Source of the DNA: Aegilops tauschii subsp. strangulata | Taxonomy: Eukaryota; Streptophyta; Magnoliopsida; Poales; Poaceae | Length of the DNA: 64,000 nucleotides | Assembly (NCBI RefSeq): GCF_002575655.3 | Contig: NC_053037.3 | Location: 570,316,880-570,380,879, forward strand | Direction: 5' to 3' | Shown here: positions 33,331-43,581 of the stretch, in pieces | Numbering within the stretch: the first letter of the stretch is position 1 | How the letters are laid out: every line of letters starts with the position of its first letter | Position numbers and translations under genes: made by a program | Notes under the pieces: generated by a model | Database searches by the model: none | The model's input: the letters and a program-made list of their open reading frames with translations, nothing else | Told to the model about the DNA's origin: nothing

Positions 33331-36300
33331 TGATACGTCTCCAACATATCTATAATTTTTTATTATTCCATGCTATTATATTATCTGTTTTGGATGTTTA
33401 TGGGCTTTATTTTACACTTTTATATTATTTTGGGGACTAACCTATTAACCCAGAGCCCAGTGCCAGTTTCTGTTTTTTCCCTTCACTACTAGGAAAACGG
33501 CTATAGCTAATATGGACATTAATGGTGCACCATGTATGTGGTGCGCCACTGCTATGTAGCAGTGGCGCACCAGATACAGGTACGCCATTATTGGCCACAT
33601 TACTAATGGCGCACCTGGTGTGTGGTGCGCCATTACTAGTTTTGAAAAAGATAAAAAAAATTGTTAGCAGTGGCGCACCAAGGGATAGTGCGCACTATCC
33701 ACTGGTGCGCCACTACTAACATGTTTTTTTTATCTTTTCTTTCATTAGTAACCCTGGTTACTAATGGCGCATTCTTAAGTGGTGCGCCATTACTAACTTT
33801 CTGAGTCTTACAAAAAATTCACCAAATGCACCCCCCCTCCCCGGGGACCGCCTTTTCAGTTTCAAAAAAAAGAAGATGATAGAAATGCCAAAAAAATAAA
33901 AGAAAATAAGATTCCCATGTGATATGTGGTCTAGTTGTTAGCAAAATTTACAAACATGAATTTTCGACTTTTTTGCAAAATCTCTCGAGAATTTGTAAAA
34001 TGGGCATAACTTTTGCATACGAACTCCGATGAAAAAGTTTTTTATATGAAAAATCATCTACTCGAAAAGTTATATCCGAGTTCAACGGGGGAGCCCCGTT
34101 GAAGATTTTTAGAATCCTCAAAAACCTAACCAAAAAAGTTACGGGGCTTTCAAGATCTAGAGAGGCAAAAAAATCAAAAAAAATCAAACTCAGTAATGGC
34201 GCAACTGCCCATGGTGCGCCATAACTATCTTCCCGCCTTCAAAATTCAAACTATATCGAAAAATAAAATAAAAAAGTTAGTAATGGCACACCTGCCCAAG
34301 GTGTGCCATTACTATCTTCCCGCCTTCAAAATTCAAAATAAATCAAAAAAATAAAAAAAAAGTTAGTAATGGCGCACCTGCCCACGGTGCGCCATTACTA
34401 TGTCGTATATATGGCTGGGCGGGGTCCTCTCCTCCTTACCTCTTCATTTTTATCCTCCATTCCATCTCCTCCTCTCCTCCACTCCATCTCCCCTCCTCTC
34501 ATCCACCATACTCCCCTCCTCCTCTCCGGCGACCTCCTCCTCCTCCCTCCTCTCCTCCCCTCCCCTCTCACGGTTTCTCCTCCCTCCTCTCCTCCCCTCC
34601 CCTCACGGTTTCTCCTCCCTCCTCTCCGGTGAGCTCCTCCTCCCTCCTCTCCTGTGATCTCCTCCTCCCTCCTCTCCGGTGACCTCCTCCTCCTCCTCTC
34701 CGACGATGTAGGCGAGCTCCTCTCCGGTGACCTCCTCCTCCTCCCTCCTCTCCTCCTCACGGTCTCTCCTCGACCCTCCTCTCTGGCGAACTCCTCTCTG
34801 GCAAAAGAACGTACAAGATCCAAAAACAAGAACAAATTTTGAAAAAATATCGTGCAAAAAAAGAGCAAAAAAAGGGCAAAAAAATCACGATCCAGATCCA
34901 AATTCAAAATTCAAAATTAGCAATGGCACACGGTGGGGGTTAGACGGTGCGCCAGTACTATTTTCCCGCCTTCAAAATTCAGAAAAAATCAAAAAAATTC
35001 AAAAAAAAGTTACCAGTGGCGCACCTGTAGCAATAGTAATGGCGCACTACAGGGTGTGCCACTGTTACCTGCAATACTAATGGCGCACCAGGGATGCGCC
35101 ATTAGTACTTGTTACTAGTGGCGTGATGATAGTGGCGCACCTATAGTGCGCCATTAATGGCAAAAATAGGTGCGCCACTAACAGGCCTTTTCCTAGTAGT
35201 GCTTGTTTCAGTGTTTTGAAGAAAAGGAATATCAAACGGAGTCCAAACGGAATGAAACCTTCGGGAGAGTTATTTTTGGAATGGAAGCAATCCAGGAGAC
35301 TTGGAGTGCACGTCAGGGAAGCAACGAGGTGGCCACGAGGCAGGGAGGCGCGCCTGCCCCCCTGGGCGCGCCCCCACCCTCGTGGGCCCCTCGTGGCTCC
35401 CCTGGCCGACTTCTTTCGCCTATATATGTCCATATACCCTAAAAACATCGGGGAACAGAATAGATCGGGAGTTCCGCCGCCGCAAGCCTCTGTAGCCACC
35501 AAAAACCAATCGGGACCCTGTTCCGGCATCCTGCTGGAGGGGGGATCCCTCACCGGTGGCCATCTTCATCATCCCGGCGCTCTCCATGACGAGGAGGGAG
35601 TAGTTCACCCTCGGGGCTGAGGGTATGTACCAGTAGCTATGTGTTTGATCTCTCTCTCTCTCAGTGTTCTTGAGGTGACACGATCTTGATGTATCGCGAG
35701 CTTTGCTATGGATCTTATGATGTTTCTCCCCCCTCTACTCTCTTGTAATGGATTGAGTTTTCCCTTTGAAGTTATCTTATCGGATTGAGTCTTTAAGGAT
35801 TTGAGAACACTTGATGTATGTCTTGTCGTGCTTATCTGTGGTGACAATGGGATATCACGTGATCCACTTGATGTATGTTTTGGTGATCAACATGCGGGTT
35901 CTGCCCATGAACCTATGCATAGGGGTTGGCACACGTTTTCGTCTTGACTCTCCGGTAGAAACTTTGGGGCACTCTTTGAAGTACTTTGTGTTGGATTGAA
36001 TAGATGAATCTGAGATTGTGTGATGCATATCGTATAGTCATACACACGGATACTTGAGGTGACATTGGAGTATCTAGGTGACATTAGGGTTTTGGTTGAT
36101 TTGTGTCTTAAGGTGTTATTCTAGTACGAACCCTATGATAGATCGAACGGAAAGAATAGCTTCGTGTTATTTTACTACGGACTCTTGAATAGATTGATCA
36201 GAAAGAATAACTTTGAGGTGGTTTCGTACCCTACAATAATCTCTTCGTTTGTTCTCCGCTATTAGTGACTTTGGAGTGACTCTTTGTTGCATGTTGAGGG

Positions 36301-36732
36301 ATAGTTATATGATCCAATTATGTTATTATTGTTGAGAGAACTTGCACTAGTGAAAGTATGAACCCTAGGCCTTGTTTCCTAGCATTGCAATACCGTTTTC
36401 GCTCACTTTTATCATTAGTTACCTTGCTGTTTTTATATCTTCAGTTTACCAAAAACCTATATCTATCATCTATATTGCACTTGTATCACCATCTCTTCGC
36501 CGAACTAGTGCACCTATACAATTTACCATTGTATTGGTTGTGTTGGGGACACAAGAGACTCTTTGTTATTTGGTTGCAGGGTTGCTTGAGAGAGACCATC
36601 TTCAACCTACGCCTCCCACGGATTGATAAACCTTAGGTCATCCACTTGAGGAAAATTTGCTACTGTCCTACAAACCTCTGCACTTGGAGGCCCAACAACG
36701 TCTACAAGAAGAAGGTTGCGTAGTAGACATCA
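33331..36732 (+). mobile_element. Gypsy solo LTR inserted in element B, itself holding a CACTA element
   Basis: Starts tgatacgtctccaacatatc and ends gttgcgtagtagacatca, with CATAT directly outside both ends (33326-33330 and 36733-36737). No primer site, coding region or second LTR is present, so it is a solo LTR left by LTR-LTR recombination. Removing the CACTA insertion leaves an LTR of about 1.7 kb. The start resembles abundant Triticeae Gypsy LTRs (WHAM/Sabrina/Fatima group, exact family uncertain). Confidence 0.85.
33484..35201. mobile_element. Non-autonomous CACTA element (1718 bp)
   Basis: Starts CACTACTAGGAAAA and ends with its exact complement TTTTCCTAGTAGTG, flanked by CTT on both sides (3-base duplication, as usual for CACTA). 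Subterminal regions are packed with direct and inverted copies of ggtgcgccattact and variants (33520-33800, 34195-34400 and 34920-35180), the presumed transposase-binding repeats. The middle (34430-34800) is a C/T-rich low-complexity tract built on cctcctctcc. No transposase is encoded. Confidence 0.92.
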
Positions 36733-36808
36733 CATATTATCATCATCATAAGAGAAGTATCAAGGATTAGTCATAGGCTCATGCCTTGCATGTACCCAAA
36801 TGGAGTTC

Positions 36809-39767
36809 CTACTCCAAGTTTGAAGCATCAATGATGTTCAATTCACCTCTCAAACGGCAAAAGACTTTCTCATCAAGCGGTTTGGTGAATATATCCGCCA
36901 ATTGCTTATCGGTACGAACATGCTTAAGATCAATGTCCCCTTTAGCAACACGATCTCGAATGAAATGATGACGAACTTCAATATGCTTAGTTCGAGAATG
37001 TTGCACGGGATGTGAGCAATCTTAATAACACTCTCATTGTCACAAAGCAATAGAACATGTTTCACATTGATCCCATAATCTTTAAGAGTTTGGGTCATCC
37101 AAAGTAATTGAGCACAACATGAACTGGCGGCAATGTATTCCGCTTCGGCGGTGGATAAGGATACCGAGTTTTGTTTCTTGGAGGACCAAGACACAAGAGA
37201 TCTACCAAGAAATTGACAAGTACCCGAAGTGGACATTCTATCAACCTTGTCTCCGGCATAGTCCGAGTCGGAATAGCCAACAAGATCAAAAAAGGACCTC
37301 TTAGGATACCAAATGCCAAAATTTGGTGTATGTATTAAGTATCTCACTATCCTTTCACAGCCTTAAGATGACATTCTTTGGGGGCCGCTTGATATCGCGC
37401 ACACATGCACACACTTAGCATAATATCGGGACGGGAGGCACATAGATATAACAATGATCCAATCATAGAGCGGTAAACCTTTTGGTCAACCGATTTGCCG
37501 TCCTTGATCAAATCAACATGTCCACTAGTTGGCATGGGAGTTTTCATACCTTTGCTTTCTTGCATGTTGAACTTCTTGAATAAGTCTTTGGTGTACTTTG
37601 TTTGAGAAACAAAGGTGCCTTCCTTAGTTTGCTTGATTTGCAACCCAAGAAAGAACTTGAGTTCACTCATCATAGACATCTCAAACTTCTTTGACATTAG
37701 CTTTCCAAACTTCCCACTAAAATGAGGGTTAGTCGAACCAAATATGATATCATCAACATAAATTTGGCATACAAATAATTCACCATTAACCCTTTTAGTG
37801 AAGAGAGTAGAATCTATCTTTCCAATCTCAAAGCCTTTCTCAATAAGGAACTTGGTCAAGCATTTATACCACGCTCTAGGAGCTTGTTTAAGACCATAAA
37901 GAGCTTTGTGAAGTTTGTAAACATGATCAGGTTTCTTAGGATTGACAAAGCCGGGAGGTTGTTTAACATAAACTTCCTCCTCAATTTCACCATTTAGAAA
38001 ATCACTTTTAATGTCCATTTGGTATAAAGTGATATCATGGTGATTAACATAGGCAAGTAAGATGCAGATGGACTCAAGTCTAGCAATGGGGGCATATGTC
38101 TCACCGTAGTCCATACCTTCAACTTGAGTGTAGCCTTGGGCGACGAGACGAGCATTGTTGCGGACGACTTGACCATCTTCGTCTTTCTTGTTGCGAAACA
38201 CCCATTTGGTACCAATGATGTTGTGGTTGTTGTCGGGCTTCTCGACCAATGTCCACACTTGATTTCTCTCAAAGTTGTGTAGCTCTTCGTGCATGGCGTT
38301 TATCCAATCCGGATCTTCCAATGCTTCTTCAACCTTCATAGGTTCAATGCTCGAGATGAATGAATAATGTTCACAAAAATTAGCCAAACGAGTTTTAGAG
38401 CGAGTGATTCTCTTGGTTTGAATATCATTGAAGATTTGTTCGACGGGATGATCTCTTGAGACTCTTGCTCGAACTCGTGAGAGCTTTTGCTTGGGTCGGG
38501 GTGGAACATCCTCGTCATCATCTTGTCCTTCTTCTTGGCCTTCTTCATTGTTGACGTTGTCGTTCTCTTGTCGTGGTGGAGAAGGAGGTTGATGAGGTTC
38601 ATCTTGGTGTACTTCCTCGTTTTCTTCATCTTGATGTGTCCCACTCGTGGATGCTTCCATGTCAACTCTTGGTTCACCTTGTCGTGAGGTAGAAGCTTCC
38701 ACTTGGACGGATGCGGTACTCTCCTTCACCTCCGTTGGTCGAACCTTTCCAATAGACAAGTCTTGGATTACTTCCGAAGGGTCTTTATCTCCTACATCAA
38801 TTGGCAATTGCTCTACTTGCGAGCCGTTAGATTCATCAAACTTCACATCTACCGTCTCTTCAACCTTTCGGGTGAAATTATTGTAGACACGGTAAGTGTG
38901 AGAGTTTGAGCCATAACCAAGTAGGAATCCTTCATGAGATTTAGGAGAAAATTTAAAACGACGATGTTTATCAAGAATGTAGCACTTTGAGCCGAATACT
39001 CGAAAGTATCCAACTTGGGGTTTGTTACCGGTGAGGAGCTTGTATGCCGTCTTGCCGAGTAGCTTGTGAAGATACAAGCGATTTGTTGCATGACAAGCTG
39101 TCTCAATCGCTTCTATCCAAAAGTGTTTCGAAGTCTTGTACTCATCAAGCATCGTTCTTGCCATCTCAATAAGAGTTCGGTTCTTCCTCTCAACAACTCC
39201 ATTTTGTTGAGGTGTGTACGTAGCCGAGAACTTGTGTGAAATCCCTTCTTCGTCAAGAAAGGTGTCCACATTTGCGTTCTTGAACTCCGTTCCATTGTCG
39301 CTGCGAACCTTCTTGATCTTCACTTCAAATTGATTTTGGGCCTTCCTAGCGAAGCTCTTGAAGATCTTTTGGACCTGTGATTTATCATCAAGAAAGAACA
39401 CCCACGTAAATCTTGAAAAATCATCAACTATGACTAGACCAAATGAGTTACCACCAAGACTCTTGTAGGCATTGGGACCAAAGAGATCCATATGAAGTAG
39501 CTCGAGCGGTCTTCTCGTGGTCATAATGTTCTTCACGGGGTGACTTCCTCCAACTTGTTTTCCTGCTTGACAAGCACGACAAAGTCTATCCTTGTCAAAT
39601 ATAACATCTTTTACTCCAAGGATATGATCACCTTTAATAAGCTTATCAAGATTTCGCATGCCCACATGGCCTAACCTTCTATGCCACAACCAACCTTTCG
39701 AAGATTTAGCAATAAAGCAAGTTCTAGGTTGAGCCTTTTTTAGTGAAATCAACAATGTAAAGATCAC
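36809..39767 (-). pseudogene. Copia pol pseudogene of element B: integrase, RT, RNase H
   Basis: A long frame (39767-37347, 806 residues) carries the gag-pre-integrase zinc finger (WLWHRRLGHVGM, CRACQAGK), integrase core (HMDLFGP, then VRSDNGTEF about 60 residues later), a proline- and acid-rich linker, and reverse transcriptase with the active site YVDDIIFGS near residue 670. The frame breaks at 37347 with a one-base loss before the RNase H part (GYSDSDYAGDKVDRMSTSG, LSTAEAEYIAASS), and again near 37010 before the C-terminal [16 protein letters not shown] and [13 protein letters not shown]. So all catalytic modules are visible but split over three frames. Confidence 0.85.
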
Positions 39768-39824
39768 CTCTACGGATACCGGTAAAGACCATTTTATGAT
39801 TATCTCTACGAAACACTTGGCAAT

Positions 39825-40748
39825 CTACTTCAGTAAATAGGACATTGAAACCAAAGTCAGAAAGCCTAGATACGGAAAGTAAATTCTAGCCAAGAGATTC
39901 AATGAGCATAACATTTTGTATGGAGCTATCATGTGAGATGGCCACCTTACCAAGGCCAACCACCTTACCCTTTGAGTTATCACCGAAGTGACATACTTTC
40001 GAGGGCCGTCGTTTTCAGCAAGCTCACGGAACATATCTTTGTCTCCAGTCATATGATCAGTACATCCACTATCAAGGACCCATTCCTTTCCTCCAGCCAT
40101 GTAGCCGTGAAGATTAGCCATAAGACCAAAGTGTCTCATCGCATCATCAAGATCATAGTCACTATCATCATTCTCAGCATAGTATCCATGTTCAACATCG
40201 TCATGTGATGGATCAGTTCCTAGAGAGAGTGATTCATTAGAAGTGTGACCGTAACAATGTTCATCTCTATGAATCCTAATGACTTCAGAAATGATATTGC
40301 TAATAATTCCAACATCTCCTTTGGCACGCATGAGATCACGAAGCTCAAATAGGTAGTCATCAAACTTAGGATCACTAGTAATCATCCTATTCAAGACAAT
40401 AGACTTATGGAGAATCTCATCTAGATTTTTCAAGGAATAATTTGCGCATCGTTCCTCTAGAAATCTCCATATGGTGTAAGCACAACCTAGAGCAGGTAAG
40501 CTAGCAATCAAATTTTTAGGCAATCCTTTTACAATAAGCTTGATAGTTCTAAGATTGCGAATCATGTCAAGATCCTCATCGGGTGTGGGATGCAAAGGAT
40601 CAACAAAGCGAGCACAAGGAGTAGTAATGTACTTGGTTAAATGATATTCATTGAAAATCTCAAGCATCTCATTTTTCCACTCATGAAAGTACTCTCCATC
40701 AAGTATAGCCACTCTATGTCTAAGACTCCCCAATGTAGACTCATCCAT
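39825..40748 (-). pseudogene. Short Copia gag joined to protease, element B
   Basis: The frame starts just inside the primer-binding site with MDESTLGSLRHRVAILDGEY and contains a capsid-like gag. It is short and has no CCHC zinc knuckle. It runs directly into the aspartic protease motif EWVLDSGCTDHMTGDKDMF (near 40020-40080). Soon after, a one-base loss (KYVTS instead of the usual KYVTFGD) shifts the frame. The rest of the protease reads in another frame, with a TAG stop near 39886, up to the pol frame at 39767. The missing zinc knuckle suggests an internal deletion between gag and protease. Confidence 0.75.
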
Positions 40749-40789
40749 CTTCCTTCAAAGGTGTTTAAACCAAATCAATGGAGACCAAA

Positions 40790-40801
40790 GCTCTGATACC
40801 A
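40790..40801 (-). promoter_or_regulatory. Primer-binding site of element B (initiator tRNA-Met)
   Basis: The complement of gctctgatacca is TGGTATCAGAGC, the standard plant Copia primer-binding site, two bases from the LTR start. Confidence 0.92.
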
Positions 40802-40803
40802 AT

Positions 40804-42348
40804 TGAAAGGATCGAGAAAAGGTGTCTAGAGGGGGGTGAATAGACTCTTAGTAAGAAAAGTTGCAGTTTTTAATTTCTTTAAGTTGAAGTGGAGTTTTAG
40901 CACAAGTTTAAACATTCACAATACATATCGAGCAAGCATGGCAAGAGTATATGGGCAGCGGGAAGTAAATCATGCAAGTTGCAAGAATGTAAAGGGATGG
41001 GATTGGAGTGTGCAAACGCAATTGGAGACACGAAGATTTTTATCCGTGGTTCACGTTGATGGAGACTTCAACCCACGAAGGGTAACGGTTGCGCGAGTCC
41101 ACGGAGGGCTCCACCCACGAAGGGTCCACGAAGAAGCAACCTTGTCTATCCCACCATGGCCATCGCCCACGAAGGACTTGCCTCACTAGGGTAGATCTTC
41201 ACGAAGTAGGCGATCTCCTTGCCCGTACAAACTCCTTGGTTCAACTCCACAATCTTGACGGAGGCTCCCAAGTGACACCTAGCCAATCTAGGAGACACCA
41301 CTCTCCAAAAGATAATAGATGGTGTGTTGATGATGAAATCCTTGCTCTTGTGCTTCAAATGATAGTCTCCCCAACACTCAGCTCTCTCTCATAGGATTGG
41401 ATTTGGTGGAAAGAGGGTTTGAGTGGAAAGCAACGTGGGGAAAGCTAGAGATCAAGATTTATGTGGTTGGAATGGAATATCTTGACCTCAACACAAGTGT
41501 AGGTGGTTCTCTCTCAGAAAATGTGTGTTGGAAGTGTAGGCATGTTCTGATGGCTCTCCTCATGAAAGAAGAGTGGGTGGAGGGGTATATATAGCCTCCA
41601 CACAAAATCTAAACGTTACACACAAATCACCAAACTCGGTGGGACCGAATCAGAAAATTCGGTCAGACCAATTTAGTTCAAAATGTGAACGTTAGGATTT
41701 TCGGTGGGACCGACATGATCAACTCGGTAGGACCGATGTTCTAGGGTTAGGGTAAAGCCTCATCTCGGTTGGACCGATTACACAAACTCGGTGGGACCGA
41801 TTTGGGTAATAAGCAAAACAGAGAGTTGGCCAAGCAAACTCGGTGAGACCGAAATTACTGCAATAGGCAACAAAGAGTTGGCAAGCCCATCTCAGTGAGA
41901 CCGAGATCCCATCGGTGAGACCGAATTGACTAGGGTTTCTGGCAGTGGCTATGTCAAGTGAACTCGGTGGCGCCGGATAGGAAATTCCAGTGGGGCCGAG
42001 TTTGACTTTTGGTTTGGGACATGTGGATGTGAGAAAGTGGTTGAGGGCTTTGGAGCATATCACTAAGCACTTTGAGCAAGCAAGCCATTAAGCAACACCT
42101 CATTTCCTTTTAATAATATTGGCTTGACTCAATGTGATCCTGAATCACTAAAATAGAAAATGTAGAGTCCTGAGCTTTGAGCTTGAGCCAATCATTTGTC
42201 CTTATCATCTTGAAGGGGTTCCACATCCTCTAGTCCACGCCACTCCATTGTTGAACTTATCTGAAACATACTAGATGAAAACATTAGTCCAACAAGAGAT
42301 ATGTTGACATTAATTACCAAAATCACCCAGGGAGCACTTGTGCTTTCA
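40804..42348 (-). repeat. Right (5') LTR of element B
   Basis: 1545 bp, tgaaagg to gctttca, followed by GCCGG. A tatatatag box near 41587 may be the promoter on the minus strand, with the tcggtnngaccga palindrome cluster (about 41630-42000) upstream of it in element orientation, i.e. in U3. Confidence 0.9.
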
Positions 42349-42466
42349 GCCGGTCAGCCTCCATTGATGCCTCATGGGAGGCGCAGTGAAGGCACCACCG
42401 ATGCGCATCCCGCCCGCTCCCACCACGCGTCGCCCGGCATGCAGGTTCTCACCGCCCCGCTTCGGC

Positions 42467-42474
42467 TATAAAAG
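42467..42474 (+). promoter_or_regulatory. TATA box of the H2 ORF
   Basis: TATAAAAG lies 93 bases before the ATG at 42567, a suitable distance for a short 5' UTR. The corresponding region is deleted in H1. Confidence 0.5.
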
Positions 42475-42566
42475 CCAATCTCCCCATCGGTGAACGCCAC
42501 AGTCGCCCCACCTCCCCTCGTATCGCCACACAAAGCAACACTCCCCCCTCTTCCTGCCGACGAGCA

Positions 42567-43220
42567 ATGACTGAGAGGTACCCCGGCGATGCCGCGGCGG
42601 CGAACAGCTTCGGCCGCCGGCATCTCCACGAGGAGGAGGCGCGCCTCCTTTATGAGGCCGACTATCCAGCGCCCCCGGACATGCATGTGCCGGGGTCGTG
42701 GAAGTGGAGCGCCGGCGGCGTCCCGGTGCTACCGGTGCTCGAAGGGCTACACGACGGGCCGAGATCGCCCACATCCGCTCGTCGCTGACGGAGGCGCAGC
42801 GGAACGAGCCGAGGTACGCCGCCGACAGCCACACGATGTGGACGATGTACTTTGAGCGCCTCCGCGAAGACCAGATCGCCTCCGCCAACGGCATCATCCC
42901 CCGTGGACGCCTCAATTGCGACAGGTGGCGTGAGTGGTGGGGCGTGCCCGGCCGCACCCTCGAAGCCGTCCTCGACCACATCGAGACCAGCAACACGCCG
43001 CGCCTCGAGTACCCGCCGCGCCCGTCGTTCTCTCGCCGCCGTGGCAGCTCCTGGACGCCGCGGCGAATGGAGCCGGGACGTCCTCCTCGTCGGGCTCCGG
43101 CTCGTCGACGCTCCGCCCCGTCAAGCCGGAGCCGGAGGAGACGCCACTTCGGCGCCGCACCCGCAGCGGTGCCCTCGTCATCAACGAGGGCGCCCGCCCC
43201 TCCCTGCGCTCCCTCCGCCT
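42567..43220 (+). pseudogene. Transposon-borne uncharacterised grass ORF in H2
   Basis: Starts MTERYPGDAAAANSFGRRH, followed by HEEEARLLYEADYPAPPDM and GSWKWSAGGVPV. A frameshift near 42730 leads into AEIAHIRSSLTEAQRNEPRY, TMWTMYFERLREDQIASANG and WWGVPGRTLEAVLDHIE, matching the H1 ORF. A second shift near 43075 and truncation at 43220 remove the acidic C-terminal part. Function unknown; the same family as the H1 ORF. Confidence 0.6.
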
Positions 43221-43578
43221 GAACCATTTCTCATTTTTGTCTTCCCCATCAACGTCAGAGAACTGAGACATTTTTGTTATATGAACAGTCTTGCACCACG
43301 CAGCGCTGGGCGTTGTTTGCCTTAAAAATGTTGGGTGACTATCCACTCGATCCTATGCTATGCATTCTTGTGACCAATAGAGGTAAGATGATGAATACAA
43401 GATGGCGATGAGTCATGCCAAGTTTAGGGAGTGTTGCTCGTACCCTCATTGCAAGTTTTCAAACAGGGCATACTGCCTGTGATTTAATATTGACTTCCAA
43501 GTTAACACGAGATTCGATTTTTTTTTGGCATGATAATATGTGTCTCATTCATATAAAAATATCAAAGTACAAATCACG
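43221..43578. other. Unassigned spacer between H2 and H3
   Basis: AT-richer sequence with no recognised gene or repeat termini. It follows the broken end of H2. Confidence 0.4.
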
Positions 43579-43581
43579 TAA

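Larger units (their letters stand above)
29984..42348 (-). mobile_element. Element B: full-length Sirevirus-type Copia retrotransposon
   Basis: Two LTRs (29984-31519 and 40804-42348) begin tgaaaggatc and end gtgctttca, and both flanks carry the 5-base duplication GCCGG. The order on the minus strand is primer-binding site (40790-40801), gag-protease, integrase, RT, RNase H, a non-coding region with several ctccccc tracts, and the 3' LTR. Integrase before RT marks Copia; the multiple purine tracts and LTR palindromes suggest the Sirevirus lineage. The pol frame has small indels and stops. A solo LTR carrying a CACTA element is inserted at 33331. A rough hand comparison shows about ten substitutions in the first 260 aligned LTR bases and far fewer over the next 350. 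Confidence 0.9.
29735..43220 (+). mobile_element. Element H2: second gene-bearing TIR element, split by Sirevirus element B and 3'-truncated
   Basis: The left end GATCATCTCCAGCCG follows TTA and matches H1 for about 250 bases to 29983, where element B is inserted. The element resumes at 42349 (first 5 bases are the GCCGG duplication) and runs parallel to H1 until about 43220 (ctccgcctga), after which similarity stops. Its right terminus is missing. It keeps the promoter and ORF start that H1 has lost. Confidence 0.65.

Noticed and set aside
34398..34907. Arg/Glu-rich ORFs in the CACTA core
   Set aside because: Products of a C/T-rich low-complexity tract; no domain and no codon bias.
33520..35180. 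Short regularly repeated ggtgcgcc units resembling a CRISPR array
   Set aside because: Plant nuclear DNA; repeats occur in both orientations with irregular spacing inside clear CACTA ends.
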